From assembly GCF_002019605.1 (NCBI RefSeq), contig NZ_KV917368.1, positions 2,261,574-2,325,573 on the forward strand: a stretch of DNA of 64,000 bases. The letters run 5' to 3'. Shown here one piece after another: positions 55,380 to 64,000 of the stretch. Both the position numbers and the translations under genes were made by a program. The notes below the pieces were generated by a model. It made no database searches, was not told the origin of the DNA, and worked only from the letters and a program-made list of their open reading frames with translations. Origin of the DNA: Alkalihalobacterium alkalinitrilicum. GTDB taxonomy: Bacteria; Bacillota; Bacilli; Bacillales; Bacillaceae_F. How positions within the stretch are numbered: position 1 is the first letter of the stretch; the number at the start of each line of letters is the position of its first letter.

Positions 55380-56927
55380 ATGGTTAATTACCGTAAGATT
55401 CTGGAACTTTATCTTGAAGAAGTTAGTCAAAGAACGATTAGTTCTAGCACTGGGCACTCAAGGGATACAGTTTCAGATGTTGTTCAACGTGCCAAAAAAC
55501 TTGGTGTAGAAAGCTTGAATGACACCATGACCAATCCATGGCTAGAAGCGTTTCTCTTCCCAGAGAAACAGGCTGTTGAGAAAGGGTACTTCCCAATTGA
55601 TTGGGAAAGAGTGCATAAGGAACTACAAAAGAAGAATGTAACCCTGTCCCTGTTACATCACGAGTATTCCACAGAGGCACGGGAAGGCGGCAAGATTCCC
55701 TATGCCTATCGTACATTTTGTGAAAACTATGGGAAATATGCGAAAAAGTATAAGTTAACTATGCCTATTCGTAGAAAGCCAGGTGAAGTCATGGAAGTAG
55801 ATTGGGCTGGGACGACACTAAAGATAAATGATCGTTCTACAGGCGAAACGATTCCAGCGTATGTTTTTATTGCGACCTTACCTTATAGCCAGTTCAGTTA
55901 TGTTGAAGCTTTTTTAGATATGAAATCAGCTAATTGGCTTATCGCTCATATTCATGCATTGGAGTATTTTGATGGAGTTCCTGAAACAATGGTTCCTGAT
56001 AATTTGAAAACAGGGGTTACGAAAGCACATCGGGAAGAGCCTCTTCTAAATGAAGCCTATCGTGAAATGGCAGATTACTACCGTACTGTCATTGTTCCAA
56101 GCCGTGTTCGAAGGCCAAAAGATAAAGCGAGTGTCGAAGGCACTGTTGGATATATTTCCAGACAGATTATCGCTCCACTAAGAAACTATCAGTGTTTTCA
56201 TCTTCAAGATTTAAACCAGAAAATCTTTGAAAAATTAGAAGAAATCAATACCACTGAATTTCAAAAGCGACCAGGTTCGCGTAAAAAGGTGTTTGAGGAA
56301 GAAGAGAAATCCTACCTTCAACAGCTTCCTCAAACAAGGTATAAACTTGCGGAATGGAAAACAGCAAAAGTTCAACTGAACTACCACATCCAAGTTGATC
56401 GAATGTATTATTCCGTTCCATATGATTATGTCCGAGAGAATGTCGATGTTCGACTGACTACGGATTTAATTGAAGTTTACTTCAAAGAAGTACGGATTGC
56501 ATCCCATAAACGACAACATGGTGAAATTGGCCAGTTAGAGACCAATCCAGATCACATGCCTGACAATCACCGATTATATTTAGATCATAATCCAGAAAAT
56601 AACCGGAAGTGGGCAGAAACAATTGGACCATCTATGACTCAATTTGTCTCTCATATCTTAGAAATGAATGTAGAGAAAAAAGCATTAAATAGCCTTAGCA
56701 CACTGAGGAATATAGCTAAGAAATACCCAAATGAAGAAATAGAGAAAGCAACAGAAACCTTACTTGAAATTTCAACAAACCCAACGGTTTCTGTCTTTAA
56801 AAGTGTAGTAGAAAGAAATAAGAAGAAAAAACAAACTAAAAAAACGGATATTAACAGACCTCGCACTACATCTGACGACTATGGATTTGTCCGTGGAGCT
56901 AAATACTTTGGGAGGGATACAAAATAA
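55380..56927 (+). CDS. istA: IS21 transposase IstA
   Basis: DDE transposase. N-terminal helix-turn-helix (YLEEVSQRTISSSTGHSRDT), then the integrase core with Asp in VMEVDWAGT, Asp in PDNLKTGV and Glu in DKASVEGTVGYI. About 515 residues from the ATG at 55380 (AGGAGG upstream at 55367); an upstream in-frame ATG at 55341 would give 528. The stop overlaps the istB start by a base. It acts with IstB. Confidence 0.92.
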   Translation: MVNYRKILELYLEEVSQRTISSSTGHSRDTVSDVVQRAKKLGVESLNDTMTNPWLEAFLFPEKQAVEKGYFPIDWERVHKELQKKNVTLSLLHHEYSTEAREGGKIPYAYRTFCENYGKYAKKYKLTMPIRRKPGEVMEVDWAGTTLKINDRSTGETIPAYVFIATLPYSQFSYVEAFLDMKSANWLIAHIHALEYFDGVPETMVPDNLKTGVTKAHREEPLLNEAYREMADYYRTVIVPSRVRRPKDKASVEGTVGYISRQIIAPLRNYQCFHLQDLNQKIFEKLEEINTTEFQKRPGSRKKVFEEEEKSYLQQLPQTRYKLAEWKTAKVQLNYHIQVDRMYYSVPYDYVRENVDVRLTTDLIEVYFKEVRIASHKRQHGEIGQLETNPDHMPDNHRLYLDHNPENNRKWAETIGPSMTQFVSHILEMNVEKKALNSLSTLRNIAKKYPNEEIEKATETLLEISTNPTVSVFKSVVERNKKKKQTKKTDINRPRTTSDDYGFVRGAKYFGRDTK

Positions 56928-57679
56928 TGAACCAAGAAACTTTACGTAAACTAGTAGAAATGAAAATGGGTGCGATGGCGGAATTATATCAGCAGCAAAA
57001 GCAGAATAACGATTATAGGGACATGGATTTTGATGATAGGTTCAATCTCCTGGTAGATTATGAATATGATAGACGTAAATCGAATCGACTTGAACGACTA
57101 ATTAAACAGGCTACACTCAGCGAACCAACAGCAGCTATTGAAGATATCGAATATCATCCGGATCGTAATTTGGATAAGAATCAAATATTAGAGTTAGCAA
57201 CTGGGAATTACCTTCAAAATCACCATAACATCATTTTAATGGGCGCCTCTGGGAACGGAAAGACATGGATATCCAATGCCTTTGGGGTACATGCATGTCG
57301 CCAATTTTATAAAGTGAAATATATAAGGTTACCAGAATTACTAGATGAATTAGCTGTAGCAAAGTATGAAGCAGATGGCAGCTTCCGTAAGTTAATTCAG
57401 AAATACAAAAAGATTGATTTATTAATCCTGGATGAGTGGCTACTAACAGAGCTTTCAGAGGAAAATATACTGCATGTGTTGGAGATTATTGAAGCAAGGC
57501 TCAAAAGAGCCTCTACTATTTTCTGTTCCCAATTCTCACCTGAGGGATGGCATTCAAAACTAGGACAGGCACAAATAGCAGATGCGATTCTTGACAGAAT
57601 CGTTCATGATTCATATAAGATTCTAGTTGATGGTGAAGTTTCGATGAGGGAACGTCATGGATTGAGGGTATCAAAATGA
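56927..57679 (+). CDS. istB: IS21 helper ATPase IstB
   Basis: AAA+ ATPase that loads the transposase and selects the target. 250 residues. Walker A GASGNGKTW, Walker B LLILDEW, and sensor-like SQFSPEGWH. Overlaps istA at its ATG and the following small ORF at its stop. Intact. Confidence 0.94.
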   Translation: MNQETLRKLVEMKMGAMAELYQQQKQNNDYRDMDFDDRFNLLVDYEYDRRKSNRLERLIKQATLSEPTAAIEDIEYHPDRNLDKNQILELATGNYLQNHHNIILMGASGNGKTWISNAFGVHACRQFYKVKYIRLPELLDELAVAKYEADGSFRKLIQKYKKIDLLILDEWLLTELSEENILHVLEIIEARLKRASTIFCSQFSPEGWHSKLGQAQIADAILDRIVHDSYKILVDGEVSMRERHGLRVSK

Positions 57680-57813
57680 TTCCACTAGAAGTTGAAAATC
57701 GTACAGCTGGATATTTTCTTCATAGGTATTTACCTGATGAGATACAGAAGGCTCTAGAGGCAACACTATTACCCTCCTGCATTTGGAACGACGAAGAGGA
57801 TAGGATGAACTAG
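57676..57813 (+). CDS. Small third ORF of the IS21 element
   Basis: 45 residues, MIPLEVENRTAGYFLHRYLP, overlapping the istB stop (ATGA). It lies within the element and is on the same strand, so it may be an accessory product or simply open by chance. No known domain. Confidence 0.4.
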   Translation: MIPLEVENRTAGYFLHRYLPDEIQKALEATLLPSCIWNDEEDRMN

Positions 57814-58036
57814 TTAGCCGGGCTATTGAGATTATTGATAAGGAATTAAGAGATAAGAGATAAGAGATTTAAATAATAATATAAACAGCCATTGGAGCAA
57901 GTGAAGTTCCAGTGGTTGTTTATATTATTAACTACTTTGATAAAAGTGGCTCTCGCCCCCACACTTAATGGCTCAGTTGACCGCAAATAGTGGCTCAAAT
58001 CTCCGCACTAATGGCTCAATCTGTCCGCAATACTCA

Positions 58037-58041
58037 TTGTA
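58037..58041. repeat. Target duplication, right copy
   Basis: TTGTA right after the IS21 right end, identical to 55203-55207. Confidence 0.8.
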
Positions 58042-58092
58042 CTTCATTAACTTTAACTTCAACTTTAAATTTTAATTTATTTTGAATAAAAT

Positions 58093-58107
58093 TGATAATT
58101 ATTATCA
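58093..58107. promoter_or_regulatory. Perfect Fur box without adjacent gene
   Basis: TGATAATTATTATCA fits the Fur 7-1-7 box TGATAATNATTATCA at every defined position. The DUF1540 gene is on the minus strand further right and ends towards it, so it is not its target. To the left lies the IS21 element. The box seems to have lost its gene by the insertion. Confidence 0.7.
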
Positions 58108-58168
58108 ATAATAGAAATGTAGGGAAACGGAAATTATTGTCTGCATAGAGGTCCAAGATACTAAAATA

Positions 58169-58191
58169 AGGACAGCATACATCACTGTCCT
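58169..58191 (-). terminator. Terminator of the DUF1540 gene
   Basis: Minus-strand stem AGGACAG / CTGTCCT followed by TATTTT, after the stop at 58207. Confidence 0.65.
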
Positions 58192-58206
58192 CATTAGAAA
58201 AAAAAA

Positions 58207-58362
58207 TTATATTTCTGGATCAAACGTCTTACAGTCCGTTTCTTCCTGTTTTTTTGCTTGTTTTCCTGTGTGGGAAACAACGTAAATTCGATCCGCATCG
58301 CATTTGTTCCCATTAGCCCAATACCTACAATTATTCACTTCACACAATACATCTACAGCCAT
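58207..58362 (-). CDS. DUF1540-family small cysteine protein
   Basis: 51 residues, MAVDVLCEVNNCRYWANGNK, with four Cys (7, 12, 21, 44) in the spacing of DUF1540, a short domain common in spore formers and thought to bind metal. A G-rich ribosome site precedes the ATG. It is below the size that gene finders usually report. Function unknown. Confidence 0.8.
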   Translation of the reverse strand: MAVDVLCEVNNCRYWANGNKCDADRIYVVSHTGKQAKKQEETDCKTFDPEI

Positions 58363-58819
58363 TTATCTACACCCCCCCTCGACCCTTATCATTTGCTTTC
58401 TTTATTACTTTCATACCTTTTATCATTTCGATTCCTTTACGTTCTATTGCAGAAAAATCATCAACTTTTTAAATTCTTTTTAAAAAGTTGTTAGACCCGT
58501 CTTCTTTTGTAAACGAAATATTAATCGTTTATAATACGGAAGGAAACATACTATTGTAGGAAAGTATTTTCACTACCGAGACAATATCTATATACATTAT
58601 AAGAAGATGTATATTATGTAACAATTCGTGTTCGCTAAGCTCCACCTACCCTACAAAGGAACATGGTATATCAAAAGACAATGAAGCTCTTTATAAAGCA
58701 TCAAGATCTGGTCCGTAACCAAAGTACAAAATAGCTAACAAAATTGGGAGAAGAGGCCCTTCAGATATCCTCCTCTAAATAAAATCGATTTAAATCAACA
58801 ACGTGTTTATGCAAAAACC
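58363..58819. other. Gene-free stretch
   Basis: About 460 bases between the DUF1540 gene and the cold-shock gene. Short open frames exist on both strands, but none has a ribosome site and a family pattern. A GC-richer bit at 58630-58660 may be remnant DNA. Nothing else is seen. Confidence 0.4.
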
Positions 58820-58849
58820 AAAAAAGACCCTGTACTCAGGATCTTTTTT
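58820..58849 (-). terminator. Terminator of the cold-shock gene
   Basis: Minus-strand stem CAAAAAAGATCCTGA / CAGGGTCTTTTTTG just after the stop. Confidence 0.85.
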
Positions 58850-58859
58850 GTAAAAACAA

Positions 58860-59057
58860 TTACTTTTGAACGTTAGCAGCTTGTGGTCCACGTTGACCTT
58901 GCTCGATTTCAAAAGAAACTGTTTGACCTTCTTCTAAAGTTTTGAAGCCATCGCCTTGAATAGCTGAGAAGTGAACGAATACATCGTCTTGACCTTCTAC
59001 TTCAATAAAACCGAAACCTTTTTCTGCATTGAACCATTTAACTGTACCTTGTACCAT
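58860..59057 (-). CDS. Cold-shock protein (CspA family)
   Basis: 65-residue OB-fold RNA chaperone. RNP-1 KGFGFIEV and RNP-2 VFVHFSAI are present. [17 protein letters not shown] is the standard start. GAGGA upstream. It works in cold adaptation and general RNA binding. Close to B. subtilis CspB/CspD; which one cannot be told. Confidence 0.96.
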   Translation of the reverse strand: MVQGTVKWFNAEKGFGFIEVEGQDDVFVHFSAIQGDGFKTLEEGQTVSFEIEQGQRGPQAANVQK

Positions 59058-59288
59058 AATCTTGTTCCTCCTGTATGGCTGTGTGCCACATTGTATTACT
59101 ATTTTTGCTCTTCATATTCATTCAAGGCGAAAATACTTTTTTAAGACTTTTCTTCCTTCAATCATATCCGAACAACAATAAGTTAGTCTTATTATAACAG
59201 GTAAAAGCACAAAAAGAAACAATAAATTAGATAAATGGTAAAATTTAAGTATTTTAATGTAGTGAAAAAAACACATTTTTTTAGAGGA

Positions 59289-61175
59289 TTAACCACCTAA
59301 AGTTTGTAAAACACTTCTACTTTCCTTGGATAAATTTTCTTGTCTAAACACATTTGTTATCCATAAACTAAAACAAAGAACTGTCCATAATTTACGACTA
59401 TAGTCTTTCCTACCTAAGGCATGTTCATCGAGTAGATCTAGAATATATTGCTGGTCAATATATTCTTCTATTCGATCATTTTTGATCCAGTCTTTCGCCC
59501 AGTCGTACCACTGATTTTTTAGCCATATTCGGATAGGGACTGGAAAACCTAGCTTCCTCCTGTTAACTACATGACCTGGGATCACAGGACTGAAGGCTTG
59601 TCTCAAAATTTGCTTCGTTCCGTATTTTGTAATTTTCTCTACAGTTGATAATTGTTTAGCGATGTTCCACACTTCTCGGTCTAAAAATGGCACGCGAAGC
59701 TCAATAGAGTGTGCCATAGACATTTTATCTGCTTTAACTAAGATGTCTCCACGAAGCCAAGTCATAATGTCAATGTATTGCATCTTCGTAAATGAATCTA
59801 ATTTAGAAGAGTTATTGTACAATTGTTTCGTTATATCTTGATAAGTTGAACATAACTCATGTCGAAGAACCCGCTGCTTCTCCTTGTTAGAAAATATTTT
59901 GGCATTACCGACATACCTTTCCTCTAAAGGGGTACAACCTCTTATCATATAATTTCTACCTTTAACACCTTCTGGTATGACTCTAACCAGTTGTACTAAA
60001 GCACGTTTCATATTTGGCGATAAATAACGAAACCCATGTAAAGCAATCGGTTCTTGATAAATATTATAACCTCCAAATAACTCATCCGCCCCTTCACCAG
60101 ACAAAACTACTTTTACATGTTGACTAGCTAACTTTGAGACAAAATAAAGCGGAATTGCAGCAGGGTCTGCAACAGGGTCATCTAAATGCCAAATGATCGA
60201 AGGTAATTCCTTAATTACTTCTTCAGCACTTATTGTATAAGGAAAATGCTGAACGCCTAATACAGCAGCTGTCTTTTCTGCAACATCCATTTCACTATAA
60301 CCTACTTCATTGAAGTCTACACTAAATGTTTTTAAAGATGAATATTGCTGACTAGCTAATGTCGCAACAATTGTCGAGTCAATTCCACCAGATAAAAAGC
60401 AACCTACTTCTACATCACTTCGTAAATGATAAGAAACAGAATCCTCAATTGTTCCCCTTACTTTAATAACAAGTTCATTATGATCCTGATTTTTCGGCTC
60501 AAACGTCGGATGAAAATATTCTCTTTGTTGAAGAGTGCTGCCTGGTTCCCAATCGAAATAATGCCCAGGTTGAATTTTACTAACACCTTCGATCATCGTA
60601 TCTGTGTCAGGAACGTATTGAAATGTTAAATATTGCTCTAAAGATGACTGCTTAACTTGAGGTTGGTATATTAAAGGAAGCAACGCTTTCACATCAGAAG
60701 CAAAACCAACTCCAGTTTCTACTTCAACCACATATAAAGGTTTGATGCCAAATGGATCTCTTGCTCCAAACAATTTCTTTTTTTCTGTATCCCAAATAAG
60801 AAAAGAAAACATCCCACGTAATTTATGTACAACACCTTTACCAATGAAAGAATACAAGGCGACAATCACCTCCGTATCACTATCAGTTGATAGATTTATA
60901 CCCACTTCAAGTAATTCCTTTTGAAGTTCATGATGGTTATATATCTCCCCGTTAAATACAATCCAATAACGTTCATTTTCATAGGATAACGGTTGTTTTC
61001 CTCTATCGATATCTACAATACTTAACCGTCTAAAACCTAATGAAACATGCTCGTCGTGATAAACCCCCTCATCATCTGGGCCCCGATGCATTAATTTTTT
61101 AGTCGCTTGCTCAATAATTTCTTTGCGAAAAAACGAGTTCTTACTATGTTCAAAACAGCTTACAAAACCACACAT
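59289..61175 (-). CDS. asnB: Asparagine synthetase (glutamine-hydrolysing)
   Basis: 628 residues. The N-terminal glutaminase domain starts MCGFVSCF, with Cys2 as nucleophile. The synthetase domain has the PP loop LSGGIDST at about residue 260. Most like the AsnO/AsnB type of bacilli. An AGGAGG site stands 8 bases before the ATG. In B. subtilis such a gene (asnO) acts in sporulation; here nothing proves that. Single gene. The last 15 residues are variable. Confidence 0.93.
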   Translation of the reverse strand: MCGFVSCFEHSKNSFFRKEIIEQATKKLMHRGPDDEGVYHDEHVSLGFRRLSIVDIDRGKQPLSYENERYWIVFNGEIYNHHELQKELLEVGINLSTDSDTEVIVALYSFIGKGVVHKLRGMFSFLIWDTEKKKLFGARDPFGIKPLYVVEVETGVGFASDVKALLPLIYQPQVKQSSLEQYLTFQYVPDTDTMIEGVSKIQPGHYFDWEPGSTLQQREYFHPTFEPKNQDHNELVIKVRGTIEDSVSYHLRSDVEVGCFLSGGIDSTIVATLASQQYSSLKTFSVDFNEVGYSEMDVAEKTAAVLGVQHFPYTISAEEVIKELPSIIWHLDDPVADPAAIPLYFVSKLASQHVKVVLSGEGADELFGGYNIYQEPIALHGFRYLSPNMKRALVQLVRVIPEGVKGRNYMIRGCTPLEERYVGNAKIFSNKEKQRVLRHELCSTYQDITKQLYNNSSKLDSFTKMQYIDIMTWLRGDILVKADKMSMAHSIELRVPFLDREVWNIAKQLSTVEKITKYGTKQILRQAFSPVIPGHVVNRRKLGFPVPIRIWLKNQWYDWAKDWIKNDRIEEYIDQQYILDLLDEHALGRKDYSRKLWTVLCFSLWITNVFRQENLSKESRSVLQTLGG

Positions 61176-61548
61176 TTTGTAACCTCCTAACCATTTATTG
61201 TATATACAATAAATTTAACGCTATTTTTTATCAGATTGTTACAATCAATTTGATTTTTTTTATTTGTAATAAATTAATGTTTTTTATATGAAATAAAATT
61301 ATTAAGATTGACTTATAAAAAAAATAGATGCTAGTAAGCTAGCAGCATATGTAAGTTTGGTTTGCCATTCTTTTTTTGGTGAGTTGTTTAGTTTTCACTT
61401 ATTTTTTTAGTAATCTAACTAGGGATGACCTATATACAAAATTATTTCTAAAATGTGCGAATTAGTATAAAAACAAATAATAAGAAAATTATGTATACAT
61501 TGTTTAATATGGGGAACTCTATGATTATTCTAGGCAGGAGGTAATTTC
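61176..61548. other. Gene-free stretch upstream of asnB
   Basis: AT-rich. It holds a short inverted repeat (ATGCTAG-TAAG-CTAGCAGCAT, about 61328-61350) and presumably the asnB promoter on one side and that of the small ORF on the other. No riboswitch or T-box was recognised. Confidence 0.4.
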
Positions 61549-61722
61549 ATGGAAGTAAATATGAGTCCCGAAGAAGTTTTACTTGAAATTCAACAACTTA
61601 ATGCTAACGGTGAGAATTTAAACAAAAAGTCAGTTAAAAAAACAAACCCTCAACTAATGAGAAGCGCTCTGCATTACTATCCAGATTGGGATAGTGCGAT
61701 TGAAAAGAGTATAACAGGTTAA
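61549..61722 (+). CDS. Small protein with one HNH-repeat-like motif
   Basis: 57 residues, MEVNMSPEEVLLEIQQL. The body (LLEIQQLNANGENLNKKSV, then LMRSALHYYPDWDSAIEKS) has the shape of the homing-endonuclease-associated repeat, a DNA-binding helical motif usually found in several copies. Here there is only one. AGGAGG is 7 bases before the ATG, and a terminator follows, so the gene looks real. Function unknown. Confidence 0.65.
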   Translation: MEVNMSPEEVLLEIQQLNANGENLNKKSVKKTNPQLMRSALHYYPDWDSAIEKSITG

Positions 61723-61735
61723 CATGATCGAAAAT

Positions 61736-61766
61736 AAAAGGCTAACCTCAAAAGGTTTGCCTTTTA
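61736..61766 (+). terminator. Terminator after the small ORF
   Basis: Stem AAAAGGCTAACCT / AGGTTTGCCTTTT, 14 bases after the stop. Confidence 0.7.
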
Positions 61767-61946
61767 AACACCCACTAACGTTATCATTAACTTTTTATCG
61801 CGGACAGTGAAGCCGTTATTTCTAGAAATCATTAGCTTCCTATGAATTTAATGGACCTTACACATTTTGCGCCTGTTATCATCGAACAAGCATCCGATAG
61901 TCTTTAGTTTGGCTGCAACTTCTCCAACATCCAATCCTCCATTTGG

Positions 61947-63044
61947 TTATTTTATTATTTGCAATTCTTTTGGAAACGACGTTAAACACTCTGAACTGGT
62001 ATTAGTAATCAATACATCATCTTCAATTCGAACACCACCAATGCTCGGAACGTAAATTCCTGGCTCAACTGTATAAACCATGCCTGTATACAACAAATCA
62101 CTATTATTGTCACTCATAGAAGGAAACTCATGCACTTCAATTCCTAAACCATGACCTATTCTATGGGTAAAATATTCTCCATAACCTTCACCTGTAATAT
62201 AATCTCGAGCAATTTTATCAATCTCTCCTATTCTCGTACCTGGTTTACTTTTCGATAAAGATAAACTTTGAGCCTGTAAGACCGTTTCGTAAATATGTTT
62301 TTGTTGGTCTGATACAAATTTATACGCTACAGTCCTCGTAATATCTGAACAATACCCTTCAAACACAACCCCTAGGTCAAATAATACAAAGTCACCTGGA
62401 ACTATTTCTTTTAATCCAGGGTGCCCGTGAGGTTCTGCTGACTTTGCACCTGATAAAACCATTGTTGAAAAAGACATTTCACGTATTCCTTTTTTCTTTA
62501 ATTCATATTCAATCGTCGCAATAATTTCCATATCTGTCTTTCCCTTATTGATTTCATGAACACCTACCTCCACCCCAAAGTCCGCAAGTTTAGCTGCTTC
62601 CCGCAAAATAGAAATTTCATTTTGATCTTTTATCATCCTTATAGATTGTAGTTTTTCATCTACTGATGCAAATTTTGATTTCGGAAACAAAGAAAGAAGC
62701 TTCTCACTTCGACTATAGGACAATCCATCTTTTTCAATTGCAATCGAATTTACTTCTTGTATTCTTTCTTTTACAGCTTTTTGTAATAGTTCCCAAACAT
62801 CGTCAGAGTCTTTATACCCAATAATTTCTCCCTCCCAACCTGATATTTTTGCTGATACTTTCTCCATATATGGACAAATTAAAAACGGTTCCTTATCTGG
62901 AAAAATGACTAAACCTAATAACCTTTCGTTCGGTTCACTATTAAACTTAGACAAATAAAATACATTGTGTTTTGATTGAATAAACGCAAAGGAATAGTTT
63001 TGTTCTTTTATCCAACTGGTTAAATTCTGCATTCTATTAATCAT
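61947..63044 (-). CDS. M24-family Xaa-Pro peptidase
   Basis: 365 residues from ATG 63044 (GAAGGTG upstream; the GTG at 63053 would add three residues). N-terminal creatinase-like domain, then the pita-bread catalytic domain with metal ligands: Asp in LFDLGVVFEGYCSDITR, His in HRIGHGLGIEVHE, Glu in TVEPGIYVP and RIEDDVL. It cleaves Xaa-Pro dipeptides or N-terminal Xaa-Pro bonds. No partner gene nearby. Confidence 0.9.
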   Translation of the reverse strand: MINRMQNLTSWIKEQNYSFAFIQSKHNVFYLSKFNSEPNERLLGLVIFPDKEPFLICPYMEKVSAKISGWEGEIIGYKDSDDVWELLQKAVKERIQEVNSIAIEKDGLSYSRSEKLLSLFPKSKFASVDEKLQSIRMIKDQNEISILREAAKLADFGVEVGVHEINKGKTDMEIIATIEYELKKKGIREMSFSTMVLSGAKSAEPHGHPGLKEIVPGDFVLFDLGVVFEGYCSDITRTVAYKFVSDQQKHIYETVLQAQSLSLSKSKPGTRIGEIDKIARDYITGEGYGEYFTHRIGHGLGIEVHEFPSMSDNNSDLLYTGMVYTVEPGIYVPSIGGVRIEDDVLITNTSSECLTSFPKELQIIK

Positions 63045-63286
63045 TAGGGTCACACCTTCTTCTTATTTATTTTCTTTTTAAACCTAGTTTTCATTCGTTT
63101 TATATTTCCTGTCAAAACGAATGAGCAGCACTCCTTTACATCTATTTACATCTATAGTATAATAAATAAATTGCTTATAAAAACTTAAAGTTATGATTTT
63201 ATTCTTCAAACTTAATACGAATATTAACTATAAATGTATAGAAAAAATCAATCTGGCGTCTTGAAACTTCGTAAGCCTTATTTAAA

Positions 63287-63347
63287 AATGGCACGGCCAA
63301 GGAGCCGTAATGACGAAAGAGAGGTAGGGCTTTCGTTATTTAGGGAT
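63287..63347 (+). other. Two adjacent hairpins in a gene-free stretch
   Basis: Between the peptidase and csgA (63045-63614) two hairpins lie side by side: ACGGC-CAAGGA-GCCGT (63291-63306) and ACGAAAG-n10-CTTTCGT (63312-63335). Followed by a terminator at 63409. It could be the 5' part of a small RNA. No known riboswitch fits. A 27-codon frame crosses it but has no ribosome site. Confidence 0.3.
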
Positions 63348-63408
63348 TTCAAAGAGAACAGAAAGATATGATCGCGGCAAATTTTAAGTATTCATAAGAA
63401 TATATGAA

Positions 63409-63439
63409 GAAGGCGGGCACTTTTTGCCCGCCTTCTTTT
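63409..63439. terminator. Strong bidirectional terminator
   Basis: Perfect stem AGAAGGCGGGCA-n-TGCCCGCCTTCT followed by TTTA on the plus strand. It ends csgA on one side and whatever is transcribed from 63290 on the other. Confidence 0.85.
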
Positions 63440-63614
63440 AAATAGACTGTACTTCCAATTACCATCCTCAGTCATTAATTCCTTCTTGCATACAAATATG
63501 AATGAGAAAGATATACTTCCACCAGTGAGGATTTTTCTCTTCCCCCACTTACCCTTCTTTGATTTCTCGAAGTATTGAAGTTGCGTTATTACCGCCAGTG
63601 GTTTCAGGATAAAA

Positions 63615-63866
63615 CTAAAATAATAACTCATACACTTCGTTTAATTCATGAGTTCTTACTTGATCATCTTCATTTCGAGCATGGTTCATTTCGTGCTTAA
63701 GAATTAATTCTAGTACTTTTATTTCCTCTTCAGCTAAATCTTCTACAAATTCAACCTCAGTTGAATACTTCTTTTGTTCAAGTTTATTGAAAACACCTTG
63801 ACAAGTTGGGTATTTCTCTATGTAATTAGATAGCGCTTCCTGTAAATATCCAAGTGATTTGTCCAC
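63615..63866 (-). CDS. csgA: Sigma-G-dependent spore protein CsgA
   Basis: 83 residues, MDKSLGYLQEALSNYIEKY, with YSTEVEFVEDLAEEEIKVL and the end THELNEVYELL. It fits the small CsgA family of sporulation-specific acid-soluble spore proteins. GTG start with GGAGG 8 bases upstream. A second frame at 63392-63631 overlapping its end is not considered real. Expression in the forespore is known for the B. subtilis gene. No promoter was identified here. Confidence 0.85.
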   Translation of the reverse strand: MDKSLGYLQEALSNYIEKYPTCQGVFNKLEQKKYSTEVEFVEDLAEEEIKVLELILKHEMNHARNEDDQVRTHELNEVYELLF

Positions 63867-64000
63867 TCACTCATCCTCCTATATGTAACATATTTACTAA
63901 ATTAGCTTGTGATAAAAAAGCGATATTATACACTTAACTTGAAACACTATCCAGTGATAAACTACTTTAGTACATTTTCATTTGTATGATATACACGCTT

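Larger units (their letters stand above)
55208..58036 (+). mobile_element. Complete IS21-family insertion sequence
   Basis: 2829 bases. Ends start TGATTATTGCAGAG (left) and TGAGTATTGCGGAC (right, inverted). Each end carries several repeats of the kind TGAGCCA-n-TGCGG, as in IS21 family ends (55217-55290 and 57950-58036). Contains istA, istB and a short third ORF. Flanked by TTGTA on both sides, so it moved in as a unit. Both genes are intact, so it may still be active. Confidence 0.95.

Noticed and set aside
58258-58494. Plus-strand 78-codon frame
   Set aside because: It lies over the DUF1540 gene on the other strand, with low-complexity Leu/Pro/Ser composition and no ribosome site.
63287-63347. 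Cyclic-di-GMP or other known riboswitch
   Set aside because: The conserved core bases of the known classes are not present, only two plain hairpins.
63392-63631. 79-codon minus-strand frame overlapping the end of csgA
   Set aside because: It runs through a strong terminator and has no family pattern or ribosome site.

Overview
The window is AT-rich chromosomal DNA from an endospore-forming Bacillaceae bacterium. It carries a spoIIA-spoVA block, dacF, spoIIM, mciZ, csgA and CotF-like coat genes in an order close to that of Bacillus subtilis. A repeat-like element at 42158-42361 resembles ones I associate with alkaliphilic bacilli, but I cannot name the species.

Layout. 1-6123 (minus): spoVAE (cut by the window edge), spoVAD, spoVAC, spoVAB, spoVAA, sigF, spoIIAB, spoIIAA, dacF. 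6341-10515 (minus): nucleoside salvage genes pdp, two tandem purine nucleoside phosphorylases and drm. 10721-17177 (mostly minus): xerD, yqzK, fur, spoIIM, endoQ/yqxK, nudF, a short mciZ on the plus strand, a DUF3866 gene and a ResA-like thioredoxin. 17344-34465: housekeeping and transport genes (uppP, trpB, cimA, thiolase, cstA-like, an EIIA, a guanine-class riboswitch with xpt and an NCS2 permease, an MFS pump, a YdbC/PC4 protein). This stretch also holds the first metal genes: a COG0523 GTPase divergent from a YcgR/YcgQ-like permease pair. 34991-37345: a zinc-ribbon membrane protein followed by an HtrA-like protease.

37395-55109 is the striking part. It holds four more COG0523 (CobW/ZagA) GTPases, a second permease/DUF1980 pair and a BtuFCD-type ABC transporter behind a cobalamin riboswitch. 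It also has a histidine-rich repeat protein, a thioredoxin-like ferredoxin, a FeoB-gate-like membrane protein, a flavoprotein with a Cys-rich tail, the zinc-independent GTP cyclohydrolase FolE2 and a SufU paralog. I read nine candidate Zur operators (like AAATCGTAAT-N-ATTACGATTT) in the window: one at 19285 and eight in this region. I infer a large zinc-starvation regulon. The ABC operon appears to have both a B12 riboswitch and an internal Zur-controlled promoter.

Mobile DNA: a complete IS21-family element (55208-58036) with a 5-bp target duplication, an IS200-type element with a frameshifted transposase (about 47565-48200), and a 204-bp element with perfect 10-bp inverted ends that supplies the last codons of the ABC ATPase gene. 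The right end holds a DUF1540 gene, a cold-shock gene, asnB, a 57-residue HNH-repeat-like ORF, an M24 peptidase and csgA. I found no tRNA, rRNA or CRISPR array.
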